DNA of 53,488 nucleotides from Clostridia bacterium (GCA_017399965.1 JAFQAP010000016.1:1-53488); one strand, 5' to 3'. Positions 15,308 through 24,356 are shown, counted from the stretch's first letter. Made by a program: numbers and translations. Notes: generated from the letters alone by a model not told the origin.

Positions 15308-17719
15308 TTAAGCGGCAGGCTTGGTGGGGTCACCGAACATATTGTAATACTGGTTGGTGATCTCTTTGATCACGTATTCGTATGCGGTGATATCAACGGG
15401 AACGTAAGTTTCGCTGGTAACGTTGCCTTCTTCGTCGGTTTCGGTTTCCTTGGTCATAAGACCCAGTTCAAAGCGAACCTCGTCTTCTGTCATAGCGTCT
15501 TCGCCGTCATATTTTGCGGAAGCTTCAACAACCTCTGCGATAAAATCTTCAAGAGCAACTTCAAGTTCTTCGTTGCATTCTGCGATGATAACTGCGAAAT
15601 AATCGGTCATCATAGTAGTGATAAGAGTGTTAACAGAGGTGCTGATGGTAGTGGAAAGGTCGGAGTTAAGCGCTTCTTCAAGTTCTGCCTCAAATTCAGC
15701 GGAAGCGATAGCTGCTTCATATTCGGTAGTGTAAGCATCTGTCTGGAGATAAGCCTTAACAGCTGCGTCTACCTTGGACTGAACGGTCTGGTTGAACTTG
15801 GACATAACAAATTCATCGATCTTATCAGCGTATTCGTTCTGGATCGCCTGGTTTACGAAGTCTTCTGTCAAAAGCTTGACAAGACGCTCTTCAACAGCAG
15901 CCTTGAGCTTTTCTTCATCATCATACAAAGGAGTAAGCTCTTCGGTAATTTCTTTTCTGTACTTAACTTCAAGGTCATTTTTAACCTGAGTGAAGAGAGA
16001 ATCGTTGATCTCTTTTTCAGCTTCGGCATAAAGCTTTTTGCCTTCTGCGGTTTCAAGACCGTATCTTGCGGAAACAGTATTGGAATAATTGTTCTGAATT
16101 CTTGTAGCGTAAGTGTTCTGCAGATTTACACGGAGTGTATCTTCGATACCCGCTTCAGCTTCTGCATAAAGCGCCTCAAGATCAAGCTCAAGTGCGGTGC
16201 CGCTTACGATATCATGGTAATACTTAGAGGAGATCTTGTTGATGATCTCAAGATAATCGGGAGATTCAACAACGATTTCTTCCTTTGTCTTATTGCCTTC
16301 TTCGTCTTCAACTTCAATTTCCCAAGTGAATTCGTTGGGCTGGAGAGTAAATCCGATATCAACAGCAACTTCGGCGTTCAGGTTCTGGAGCTTAGCCTTT
16401 TCCCACTTTTCGGCATCATCACCTGCAAGGGTGTATGTAAGGAAGCGGTTTCCTGCATATTCGGGGTCGATAATATAATCTTCGTTTCTGCGTTCTACCT
16501 GACCATCATCGTTGAGGAGGTAATGCTCACCTTCAACGCCGTATGCAAAAATGTTTGCAAGCTCAGCATTGGTATAGATAGCGGTAACAAGCTCCATAGC
16601 TGCAACGAGTTCATTGGCGGTACAGAAAGAGCTGAACGCAAAGATACCGTTTATACAGTTATCATTGGTAGCAACGGGATTGCTGTATACGGTGTATTCG
16701 TATTCTCTGCCTGTCTCTTCTTCAAGCTTTGCGATAGTTTCTTCGTTGCCGGAGATAAACTGAACAGCAACTCTGTCATCTTCGTCTGCTTCACGGAGAT
16801 ATCCGAGAGAATTGAACATCTGGATAACGGAATAGTAAGATGCAAGCTCACTGCTTTCGTAAGAAGAGTAAACGTACTTGTTCTTTACATAAGCAGGGGA
16901 GAGAGAACTGAAGATGTAATCAACAGAGGTGGGATCGGCAGTGTTGGAAAGGGGAATAACGTCGGGATTCTGCTCCGCAATAACGGAAAGGTAATCCTGA
17001 AGGTCATCCAAAGACTTCATTGTCTGGTAATCCACACCGTGCTGGTCAAGCAGTTCTTTATCAAACACCATATAGGAGTATTCGCCGATAATGGTGTTAA
17101 GAGGAATGCCGTAAGTCTTTTTGTCTATAACTGCAGCAGAAAGAATTGTGGGGTGAATATAGTCTTTAAGTATTTTGCATTCGCTTCCGAGAGGATCGGT
17201 AATAGCGGAAAGCTTGCCTTCGGTTGCGTATTCATAGTACTTTTCGTAATCGTTGATAAGGAAGATATCGAATCTGGGCTCTTCTCTTACGTATTCACCG
17301 CCCTCCATAAGGAGATCGAGGTAATCGTCGCCGGTGAAGACGTCAACAGAAACTTCCTCGGAAGATTCGTTTTTGTTTTTATCCTTATCTTTATCTTTAT
17401 CTTTGTTGTTTTTCTTTTCTTCTTCTTTTTTAAGCTTGTACTCTTCCATTTCGGCATATTTTGCTTCAATGGCATCGTAATACTCGTCTTCGGTATATGC
17501 GTGTATTTCTAAACAGCTTCCCAGACGGTAAAAGAGTATACGGTTAAGCGCAAGCTCTACCTTCTTAATAGCCTCTTCGGTAGTGGTGTCACCCTTGATC
17601 ATATGAAGAGTATAAACGGTTACCTCGTTCTCAGCAGGGGGAACTTCTTTGCTACAAGAAGCCAAGACGGGTAAGAGCATGAGTACGATCAGCAGTAATG
17701 CTGCAACGCGATTTTTCAT
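15308..17719 (-). CDS. Large lipoprotein: solute-binding-like domain plus long helical C-terminal region
   Basis: 803 residues. The signal peptide ends in LASC (Cys22). Residues about 30-480 read like a solute-binding protein (TYGIPLNTIIGEYSYMVFDK; VAAMELVTAIYTNAEL), interrupted near 95-125 by a Lys/Asp-rich, low-complexity loop (repeats of KDKD). From about 490 to 795 the sequence is almost all acidic helix, with an amphipathic pattern (for example EALYAEAEAGIEDTL), likely a long coiled coil or helical bundle. EIINKISSKYYHDIV near 488 and YVIKEITNQYYNMF near 785 look alike, as if the helical block were inserted into a terminal helix. No permease lies nearby. A near-consensus promoter suggests strong expression. 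Function unknown. Confidence 0.7.
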   Translation of the reverse strand: MKNRVAALLLIVLMLLPVLASCSKEVPPAENEVTVYTLHMIKGDTTTEEAIKKVELALNRILFYRLGSCLEIHAYTEDEYYDAIEAKYAEMEEYKLKKEEEKKNNKDKDKDKDKNKNESSEEVSVDVFTGDDYLDLLMEGGEYVREEPRFDIFLINDYEKYYEYATEGKLSAITDPLGSECKILKDYIHPTILSAAVIDKKTYGIPLNTIIGEYSYMVFDKELLDQHGVDYQTMKSLDDLQDYLSVIAEQNPDVIPLSNTADPTSVDYIFSSLSPAYVKNKYVYSSYESSELASYYSVIQMFNSLGYLREADEDDRVAVQFISGNEETIAKLEEETGREYEYTVYSNPVATNDNCINGIFAFSSFCTANELVAAMELVTAIYTNAELANIFAYGVEGEHYLLNDDGQVERRNEDYIIDPEYAGNRFLTYTLAGDDAEKWEKAKLQNLNAEVAVDIGFTLQPNEFTWEIEVEDEEGNKTKEEIVVESPDYLEIINKISSKYYHDIVSGTALELDLEALYAEAEAGIEDTLRVNLQNTYATRIQNNYSNTVSARYGLETAEGKKLYAEAEKEINDSLFTQVKNDLEVKYRKEITEELTPLYDDEEKLKAAVEERLVKLLTEDFVNQAIQNEYADKIDEFVMSKFNQTVQSKVDAAVKAYLQTDAYTTEYEAAIASAEFEAELEEALNSDLSTTISTSVNTLITTMMTDYFAVIIAECNEELEVALEDFIAEVVEASAKYDGEDAMTEDEVRFELGLMTKETETDEEGNVTSETYVPVDITAYEYVIKEITNQYYNMFGDPTKPAA

Positions 17720-17749
17720 TACGGTACCTCCAAGTATCTAATCATATGA

Positions 17750-17778
17750 ATTATACACTATTGCGTTGCCGGTGTCAA
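17750..17778 (-). promoter_or_regulatory. Near-consensus promoter of the 803-residue lipoprotein
   Basis: On the - strand TTGACA (17773-17778), 17 bases, TATAAT (17750-17755): both boxes are perfect. GGAGG follows near ATG 17719. Confidence 0.88.
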
Positions 17779-17820
17779 GGTAAATTTCCATTGAAAATAT
17801 TAATATTTATCAAACATATA

Positions 17821-17849
17821 TTGAAATGCACAAAAAGAGATAGTATAAT
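17821..17849 (+). promoter_or_regulatory. Promoter of the GNAT acetyltransferase
   Basis: TTGAAA (17821-17826), a 17-base spacer, then TATAAT (17844-17849). Confidence 0.75.
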
Positions 17850-17881
17850 TATTACAAAATGACTAAACGGGAGTGTTGACA

Positions 17882-18463
17882 ATGAATAACATGAATTTCA
17901 GAAGGGTGTTCCGTGATCTTCCGAAATTGGAAACAGACAGACTTATCCTTAAAAAAATATCTGTTTCCGATGCAGAGGATATGTATTCATACGCTTCTTT
18001 GAATTCCGTCACCAGATTTTTGCTTTGGTCACCCCATCTTAATATTGAAGACACACGGGGGTATATCGAATTTTTAAACAGACAGTACAAAAAAGGAACG
18101 TATGCGGATTGGGGCGTTTTCCTTAAAAGCGAAGGGCGGCTTATCGGTACCACCGGCTTTGCGGATTTCGATTTTGAAAACAACACCGGTGAAGTAGGCT
18201 ACGTACTCAACCCTGCGTATCAGGGAAACGGGTATATGAGCGAAGCCGTTTCTGCGGTTCTTTCCGTTGCCTTTGACCGTATAGGACTCAAAAGAGTGGA
18301 CCTTCGTATAATGGAAGAGAATAAACCGTCCATGCGTCTTGCGTCCCGTCTGGGATTTTATTTTGAAAAGATAGGTGAAGAACCTCTTAACGTAAAAGGA
18401 GTGGATAGAATTATCCATTATTATTCTCTTACAAAAGAAAAATGGGAAAAAATTAAAAAATAA
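17882..18463 (+). CDS. GNAT N-acetyltransferase (RimJ/RimL-like)
   Basis: 193 residues from ATG 17882, 8 bases after GGGAG. The family opening LETDRLILKKISVSDAEDM is followed by TTGFADFDFENNTGEVGYVL and the acetyl-CoA loop AYQGNGYMSEAV, then ENKPSMRLASRLGFYFE. These enzymes move acetyl from acetyl-CoA to an amine, often a ribosomal protein N-terminus or a small molecule; the acceptor is not deducible. The gene sits between two divergent promoters 44 bases apart and is read toward the sigma factor locus, but a 61-base gap separates them. Confidence 0.9.
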   Translation: MNNMNFRRVFRDLPKLETDRLILKKISVSDAEDMYSYASLNSVTRFLLWSPHLNIEDTRGYIEFLNRQYKKGTYADWGVFLKSEGRLIGTTGFADFDFENNTGEVGYVLNPAYQGNGYMSEAVSAVLSVAFDRIGLKRVDLRIMEENKPSMRLASRLGFYFEKIGEEPLNVKGVDRIIHYYSLTKEKWEKIKK

Positions 18464-18524
18464 ATTTTTTGTTTGCAATAAAACCGGCGATTTCCGCATT
18501 AATGTTATGAAAGGAGGATTACAG

Positions 18525-19103
18525 ATGATATTGAGCAGCTTGTCGACGGCGCCCCGATACGTTCACACAGATAATCATAAGCTCGCGGGACTGATTTGTT
18601 CCATAGCCGAGGGCGATATTCAAAGTCTTGGTGAACTGTATACATTAACTTCTGTAAGTATATACTCCTTTGCGCTGTCAATACTTAAAAACAGTCATGA
18701 TGCGGAAGATGTTATGCACGACGTATATTTAACCGTTTCCGCTTCGGCGGCGACCTACGAGGACAGAGGAAAGCCTTTGGCTTGGTTACTCACCATAACC
18801 AAAAACCATTGCCTTGCAAAGCTTAGAAAAAGAGCAAAAAATGCCGATTTCTGCCCCGAAAACTGGGAGGATACCCTTGCGCAGGCAACAGGTCTCTCCA
18901 CTGAGGATACGGTGATCATCCGTATGTGTATGGAAAAGCTTTCGGATGATGAATTGCGTATCGTTACTCTCCACGCGGTTTCGGGGTTCAAGCACAGAGA
19001 AATAGCAGATCTCCTCTCCTTGCCGCTTCCCACTGTTTTATCAAAGTACAGCCGCGCAATACGAAAATTGAAAAATATTCTTGCTGACGGAGGAACGGAA
19101 TGA
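18525..19103 (+). CDS. ECF-type sigma-70 family sigma factor (first pair)
   Basis: 192 residues from ATG 18525, because AAGGAGG (18511-18517) lies upstream of it and downstream of the other ATG at 18507. Region 2 covers about residues 30-100 (AEDVMHDVYLTVSASAATYE and the helix GKPLAWLLTITKNHCLAKLR). Region 4 covers about 130-185, with a helix-turn-helix in FKHREIADLLSLPLPTVLSK. Regions 1 and 3 are absent, as in ECF factors. The stop overlaps the anti-sigma start as ATGA, so the two are translated in balance. The sigma factor would be held inactive at the membrane until the partner senses a signal. Confidence 0.92.
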   Translation: MILSSLSTAPRYVHTDNHKLAGLICSIAEGDIQSLGELYTLTSVSIYSFALSILKNSHDAEDVMHDVYLTVSASAATYEDRGKPLAWLLTITKNHCLAKLRKRAKNADFCPENWEDTLAQATGLSTEDTVIIRMCMEKLSDDELRIVTLHAVSGFKHREIADLLSLPLPTVLSKYSRAIRKLKNILADGGTE

Positions 19104-20554
19104 AGCAAACAGAAAACAAAATTAAAAGAGCATTTACGAATATCACGCCCGATATTCTGGAAACCGTTGTTTCTGACAGCGCAATACAGAAAGGAACAGT
19201 GATGTACGTGAAACAAAAAAGAAGATTACCGGTAGTTTTGGTTGCCGTAGCCGCCGCATTTGTAATGCTTTTCGGTGTTTTTGCAGGCGTGCTGGCATAT
19301 ATGGGGAACAACGCTGTTGCCAGCGTGGTATCCATTGATGTTAACCCCAGTATTGAAATTAAATTAAACAGAAAAGACGTTGTGGTAGATATAAAGGCGC
19401 TGAATGAGGACGGGCAAAAGATCATTGGCAATATGGACCTTACGGGAACAAAGATAGAGGTTGCTCTCAATGCCCTTATCGGATCTATGATAACCGGCGG
19501 ATATATTGATGAACTGGCAAATTCGGTGCTGGTAAGCGTTGATAACGGAAATGCGGATAAAAATGCCGCCTTGCGTGAAAAGCTTAATGCTATTATCAGC
19601 GGTCTTATAACCACCGAGAATGCAGAGGGTGCGGTTATCGCTTTGCAGATAGATAAAAACGATACCGATTCCGCAACTCTTGCAGATAAACTGGGCATTT
19701 CCTTGGGTAAAGCACAGCTTATCCTTTCTCTCTGCGCAAATAACGCTAAATATGATCCCGAATCTCTGGCTAAGCTGGGAATAAATGAGCTGTCCCTGCT
19801 GTTGCAAGAGATAGGCGCAGAGCTTAAGGGAGAATTTGTAGGCTCTGCCAGCGATAAGGCGTATATAGGTGTTGAAAAAGCAAAGGCCGCCGCCCTTGAA
19901 TATGCAAAGGTTTCAAAGGATTTGGTTGAAGGAAATATAAAAGCAGAGTTTGAACACGACGACGGTATGATGGTTTACGAGGTTGAATTTGTTGCCGAAG
20001 GTGTCAGATACGAGATTGAAGTGAATGCTGTAACCGGTGATATCGTTTCCTGCGAAAAGAAAGTAAAAGATGTTTTGATTACCGGACAAACTCAAAAGTT
20101 TATAACGGAAGAAGAACTTAAAGACATTATATCCGCATACTGCCCCGAAAGACAGGAGTGGAACGGATTTGAATATAACTTCCAATACGATGACGGCGTG
20201 CTCATATACGAAGCCGAGGTTTCTTATAAAGGCGTTGAATATGAATTCGAGGTTAATGCGAAGACGGGTGAGGTTATCTCCGTGGAATCCGACAGATATT
20301 ATCATTATGAAGATAATTCAAGCGGTAATTCCGAAGAAAACGGACTTATTACAAAAGAACAAGCACTTAAAAAGGTGCTTGACCGTGCGGGACTTGCGGA
20401 AGATGATATTTCCCGTTTGAATATTGAGCTTGATCACGATGATAACGTATGGAAATACGAGATAGAATTCATTTCCGGCAGGTATGAATATGAAGCCGAG
20501 ATAAATGCAGACACCGGTGAAATAATAAGCTACGAGCGGGACACCGATGATTAA
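19100..20554 (+). CDS. RsgI-like membrane anti-sigma factor with three PepSY domains
   Basis: 484 residues. A cytosolic segment of about 40 residues is followed by one membrane helix (about 43-67). Outside, residues 75-180 resemble the RsgI middle domain (SVVSIDVNPSIEIKLNRKDV), with an Asn82-Pro83 bond like the one RsgI proteins cut by themselves. Three PepSY-type units follow at about 254-321, 333-397 and 415-484, each ending in a hairpin such as EVNAVTGDIVS, EVNAKTGEVIS or EINADTGEIIS. I infer that it binds the preceding sigma factor inside the cell and reads an envelope cue outside. The cue is unknown. A terminator follows. Confidence 0.82.
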   Translation: MKQTENKIKRAFTNITPDILETVVSDSAIQKGTVMYVKQKRRLPVVLVAVAAAFVMLFGVFAGVLAYMGNNAVASVVSIDVNPSIEIKLNRKDVVVDIKALNEDGQKIIGNMDLTGTKIEVALNALIGSMITGGYIDELANSVLVSVDNGNADKNAALREKLNAIISGLITTENAEGAVIALQIDKNDTDSATLADKLGISLGKAQLILSLCANNAKYDPESLAKLGINELSLLLQEIGAELKGEFVGSASDKAYIGVEKAKAAALEYAKVSKDLVEGNIKAEFEHDDGMMVYEVEFVAEGVRYEIEVNAVTGDIVSCEKKVKDVLITGQTQKFITEEELKDIISAYCPERQEWNGFEYNFQYDDGVLIYEAEVSYKGVEYEFEVNAKTGEVISVESDRYYHYEDNSSGNSEENGLITKEQALKKVLDRAGLAEDDISRLNIELDHDDNVWKYEIEFISGRYEYEAEINADTGEIISYERDTDD

Positions 20555-20570
20555 GTTAATATGAAAAACA

Positions 20571-20598
20571 AAAAGACTGTGGTAAAACACAGTCTTTT
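20571..20598 (+). terminator. Terminator of the first sigma/anti-sigma pair
   Basis: Perfect 11-base stem AAAAGACTGTG/CACAGTCTTTT with a 6-base loop, 16 bases after the stop. Confidence 0.85.
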
Positions 20599-20718
20599 GT
20601 GTTAATATGATATCGGATATTCTCTTCTTTTGCAGTATGGAAAAATTTTGCTGTTAACCGTCACGTTTTAACAATGTCTTCGGTTATATAGTATGAAACG
20701 GGAAAGTGAGGTGTTTAT

Positions 20719-21264
20719 ATGATCCTGTTTTTGAATTTAGCTGACCCTTGCGATATTGCCATTACGGAGATCGCTTCGGGTAACAAACAAGCACTTGAGC
20801 GTGTTTATAATGAATACGGGCGTATGATACTTTCCGTTGCATACCAGATAACTGGAGATTTCGGGGAAGCGGAAGACGTGCTGCAGGATACGATGATACG
20901 GATCCTCCGCCTTTCACATACTTATAAAAAGGGTACAAACCCAAAAGCGTGGGTATTGAAGGTAACAAAAAACAGCGCTGTGGACAAGATCAAAGCAAAA
21001 AAGCACACTTTATCTTTGGAAGATATTTCGGAAAAAGAAAAAGCTCAAAACGCTTTTGAACCCCAAACGCTTGAACAAATTATGCTGCGGGATGCGCTGA
21101 ACACTCTTTCCGATGAAGAAAAGCTTATAGTAAAGCTCCGTACTTACGCAGGTCTTTCTCATTCGGAGATAGCAAACGTAATCGAAAAGAACACGGTATC
21201 GGTGCGAAAAAAGTACCAGCGCGCATTGGAAAAATTAAAAGCATACTGTGAAGGAGGACGGTAA
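20719..21264 (+). CDS. ECF-type sigma-70 family sigma factor (second pair)
   Basis: 181 residues. Region 2: GEAEDVLQDTMIRILRLSHT and NPKAWVLKVTKNSAVDKIK. Region 4: LSDEEKLIVKLRTYAGLSHS followed by EIANVIEKNTVSVRKKYQRA. The stop lies one base before the partner's ATG, so they are coupled. The 5' region (20640-20718) holds TAACCG and CGGTTA as a spaced inverted pair (about 20656 and 20681), a candidate autoregulatory site but not a recognised ECF promoter. It differs enough from the first sigma factor that they probably read different promoters. Confidence 0.91.
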   Translation: MILFLNLADPCDIAITEIASGNKQALERVYNEYGRMILSVAYQITGDFGEAEDVLQDTMIRILRLSHTYKKGTNPKAWVLKVTKNSAVDKIKAKKHTLSLEDISEKEKAQNAFEPQTLEQIMLRDALNTLSDEEKLIVKLRTYAGLSHSEIANVIEKNTVSVRKKYQRALEKLKAYCEGGR

Positions 21265-21265
21265 A

Positions 21266-24040
21266 ATGACTAATACGGATTTAGAAAAAGCATTAAAAGA
21301 ATATTATACCGCAGAAGCCGAAAGCTTTGCGCTGCCGAAAGACGATATTCTTGCCCGCGTTTCGGAAAACGATATGATCAAAGCTTTGCCAAAAAGAAAA
21401 CGTATTTTTAATTATAAATACGTTGCGGCATTGGCTGCTTGCCTTATACTGTTTCTTGCAATAGGCGCAGTTGTATATAAACTACGCGGCAAAGAAGACA
21501 CATTGCGCTTTTCAAACGAGATTGTCTGCTTTGACGGATTGCAGGATTGGTATGCTCCGGGCGAGTTTGCTGCGAAAGGACTGGGACTCAGCGGTAATGC
21601 CGATCTTATTATAGCACAAAAGCGAAGCGCAGTCAGATTAATGTCGGCAACAGAAAAAAATACGTATAGCTTACCTGAGTGGGTATACGGCGCATATCAA
21701 TTAAACGACAGATACATCCAGCTTACGTGTGAGTGGCCCAAATACGAAGATGTCATAGCGGAAATGGGGCACAACATAATATACGATATTCAAACATGCG
21801 AAATTTTCAGTCTTGGTAACCGCATAATTGAACTTGATTCCAAAAAGGTTTTGGGCCACGGTATCACTTGCTTCGATATTAATCTCGTGGAGCTTGGCGC
21901 AAGCGAAGAATGGTGTACTGTGGAGGTTACAGGCGTGCTATATATGGCAAATATAGAAACGGGTGAAATAAAGCAGCTTCCTTCGGGAAATATCTTTAAA
22001 ATCTCTGCGGATTATAAATATATCGCTACCTGGAAAGCCACAGATAACGGTTATCAGATTTTCGTTTTGAACACCGAAACTATGATCAAAACAGAGATTA
22101 CATCCGCTACCGACAAATACTACGCAAGTAAAAACGGTGTTTTTTCACCTGACTGCAGATATTACCTGCAAGCATACTATGTCAGTGAGTACCTCGCTTC
22201 TGTGAATGGCAGAGCCAATCGTTGGAAAATTTTTGATTTGGAAACAGGAGAGAGCTTTTTTGCAGAGGGAACATTTAAAAAGTTCACCGCAAGAGAAGAC
22301 GCCGCCATATTTCAAACGGCTTCGAACAGTGAAACCGGTTATAGTGAGTCTGTCGTCATTCGTCTTGCCGACTGCGCTGATGTAACCGAAAGCTATGAAT
22401 TCACACAGCAGGATCTTTTTGAGGTAACCCGCGATAGTCACAAATCGATGTATTCCCTGTACGTTTCACCTTTGTTTGGCATAGGAGAAAAAATGCTTCT
22501 TGCCGAAAATGTTACGGATTATCAGGAATGGTGCGGCTATTATTATATTTATGTGCATGGCAGTGATGAGATTATTGTATATTCGCTGGCGAACAATTTT
22601 ATGTTCACCCAGAGAATTGAAAATATAGACTCTATTGATACTGAAAATGCCCTCGTTTCTGTATCTGTACTGCAACAAGGAAAACAATGCGTTGTGTTTT
22701 CATATAAATTAAATCTTTCAATTCCGCCGGACAATGAAAGTCAATCTTCGCCGCCGCCCGAAACTAGCGGCGACAAAAAAGACTATATTACTGCGTTGGC
22801 AGCCAGAAACGCTGCTATTGCGTATCTGCGAACCGAGCAGGGTCTTGATATAAAAGTACAAAGCGTGTCCCATAAATTCGATAGCGAAAAAATGGTCTAT
22901 CTGGTAACGTTGAAAACCGAAGACTGCGAATTCAGGGTAAAGGTAAACGCTATTGACGGCACGATTTTAGGCTGGGAAAGCGAAAAAATCCCCGTAATAA
23001 ACATACCCGAAATAAAAGGCGATGTGGAATTCCTCGATATACCCTTTGAGGTAAACGTTATCACCGTTCCTGTGTTGGACCCTCTTTATGCAGCGGGACT
23101 ATGGCCGTGGGACGGAGGTGTAAGATTGTCGCCGGAAGAATTGCCCATAGGTGAACCTGTAAAAGAGTTTTGGGAACCCGATAAAGGCGATCCTTCCTAC
23201 AACGAGTGGATAAAAAAGTATACCGACGAATGGTTTGAAGATAACTGGCTGATTGTTTTACACGGTGTCGAAAAGGAATTCAACCTGAAGCATATAGGAT
23301 TTCATTTCGAGGAAGGAAAACAATCGAAAATGCTCTTTATATACGATGAAGGCGATCCGAACTTCGATTGGGATCTTACCTATGGTTCAAAAGCGTTTAT
23401 AGAGATATCAAAGAAGGATATACCGTATGATATAGGAGAAACTTATATCATAACAGATGAAAACGGAAATGAATTTGTGCGGGATGTGTTCTTCGTTAGA
23501 GCCTTGGAAACGAAAGAAGCCGAATCTAACGGATACGAGCTTCCCGAAGTTAAAGGCAAACGGGAAAAACTGGATATTGATTGCAACGTAGAGATATTAA
23601 AAATGTCATTTGCAATAGATAACCCCGGCCTTGCGGGACAATTCCAGTTTGGACATTTACCGTCTTCTCCTGAGGAATTGGATTTACTTTTTGATGATGT
23701 GTGGCGAAACGCTTACGTTGCCGATGATGTTAAGAAATTCGATGAATTGGCAGAAAAATACACCGATGAATGGTTTGAAGAAAATTGGTTGGTAAAATTC
23801 ATAGTATACAAGCCGGATTTCGATTATACGGAAACAGGTGTGTACTTCAGCAACCGAGAAAATCAAGAACCGATGTTGTATTTTTATTTTGAAGACACAG
23901 ACATTTTGGAGCACAGCGAACGCAACGACCCACATTATCACGTGTTTGTCGAAATACCGAAGGATAATATAGAATACGATCTTTCCGAGTTTTACTATCA
24001 ATTAATATTCGATTATGCCAGTTGTGATATTGGTTGTTGA
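21266..24040 (+). CDS. Giant membrane sensor / putative anti-sigma with propeller-like, PepSY and tandem repeat domains
   Basis: 924 residues from ATG 21266, with AAGGAGG 8 bases upstream; the longer GTG frame overlaps the sigma gene. Residues 1-51 are cytosolic and helical, with one membrane helix at 52-71. Outside are a beta-rich region at about 80-490 (strands such as YQIFVLNTETM and VFSPDCRYYL suggest a propeller) and a Pro/Ser linker. One PepSY-like unit (506-574) follows. Then a domain of about 180 residues occurs twice (from about 579 and 759), each with KYTDEWFE(D/E)NWL. By position and layout it should be the anti-sigma of the preceding gene, but no known anti-sigma motif is obvious. 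Ligand unknown. A strong terminator follows. Confidence 0.75.
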   Translation: MTNTDLEKALKEYYTAEAESFALPKDDILARVSENDMIKALPKRKRIFNYKYVAALAACLILFLAIGAVVYKLRGKEDTLRFSNEIVCFDGLQDWYAPGEFAAKGLGLSGNADLIIAQKRSAVRLMSATEKNTYSLPEWVYGAYQLNDRYIQLTCEWPKYEDVIAEMGHNIIYDIQTCEIFSLGNRIIELDSKKVLGHGITCFDINLVELGASEEWCTVEVTGVLYMANIETGEIKQLPSGNIFKISADYKYIATWKATDNGYQIFVLNTETMIKTEITSATDKYYASKNGVFSPDCRYYLQAYYVSEYLASVNGRANRWKIFDLETGESFFAEGTFKKFTAREDAAIFQTASNSETGYSESVVIRLADCADVTESYEFTQQDLFEVTRDSHKSMYSLYVSPLFGIGEKMLLAENVTDYQEWCGYYYIYVHGSDEIIVYSLANNFMFTQRIENIDSIDTENALVSVSVLQQGKQCVVFSYKLNLSIPPDNESQSSPPPETSGDKKDYITALAARNAAIAYLRTEQGLDIKVQSVSHKFDSEKMVYLVTLKTEDCEFRVKVNAIDGTILGWESEKIPVINIPEIKGDVEFLDIPFEVNVITVPVLDPLYAAGLWPWDGGVRLSPEELPIGEPVKEFWEPDKGDPSYNEWIKKYTDEWFEDNWLIVLHGVEKEFNLKHIGFHFEEGKQSKMLFIYDEGDPNFDWDLTYGSKAFIEISKKDIPYDIGETYIITDENGNEFVRDVFFVRALETKEAESNGYELPEVKGKREKLDIDCNVEILKMSFAIDNPGLAGQFQFGHLPSSPEELDLLFDDVWRNAYVADDVKKFDELAEKYTDEWFEENWLVKFIVYKPDFDYTETGVYFSNRENQEPMLYFYFEDTDILEHSERNDPHYHVFVEIPKDNIEYDLSEFYYQLIFDYASCDIGC

Positions 24041-24072
24041 TTTACAATAAACAACAGCAAAAAGAAAAACAA

Positions 24073-24100
24073 AAATCCGACAGAGTTTTCTGTCGGATTT
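24073..24100. terminator. Bidirectional terminator between sensor gene and rpmB
   Basis: Perfect 12-base stem AAATCCGACAGA/TCTGTCGGATTT with a 4-base loop. GTTTTTT follows on the + strand and a T-rich run on the - strand. Confidence 0.9.
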
Positions 24101-24126
24101 GTTTTTTGGGTTGTTTGTTTCAGAAA

Positions 24127-24312
24127 TTAAGCTCTTTCAACCTTGCCGGAACGAAGGCAGCGGGAGCATACGGAAACGGTAGTATTGCTGCCGTTTACAA
24201 CAGCCTTAACCTTTCTTATGTTGGGCTTCCAAACTCTGTTGGTCTTTCTGTTGGAATGGGAAACGTTGTGACCGAAAGTAACGCTCTTTCCACATACGGA
24301 ACACTTTGCCAT
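24127..24312 (-). CDS. rpmB: 50S ribosomal protein L28
   Basis: 61 residues, normal for L28. KCSVCGKSVTFGHNVSHSN opens the protein and SVCSRCLRSGKV closes it; the two CxxC pairs mark the zinc-binding C+ form. It is a structural protein of the large ribosomal subunit. The gene is alone, with its own promoter overlapping the murC stop and a GGAGGTG ribosome site. Confidence 0.97.
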   Translation of the reverse strand: MAKCSVCGKSVTFGHNVSHSNRKTNRVWKPNIRKVKAVVNGSNTTVSVCSRCLRSGKVERA

Positions 24313-24356
24313 CTATTACACCTCCAAATCAAATGCTATAAAAATTCGAACACCTT

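Noticed and set aside
17370..17415. Simple repeat that looked like a slippage or frameshift site
   Set aside because: The frame stays open on both sides and the repeat encodes an in-frame Lys/Asp-rich loop.
16214..17512. 432-residue frame on the + strand opposite the 803-residue lipoprotein
   Set aside because: The - strand gene has a perfect promoter, ribosome site, signal peptide and lipobox; the + frame has none of these.
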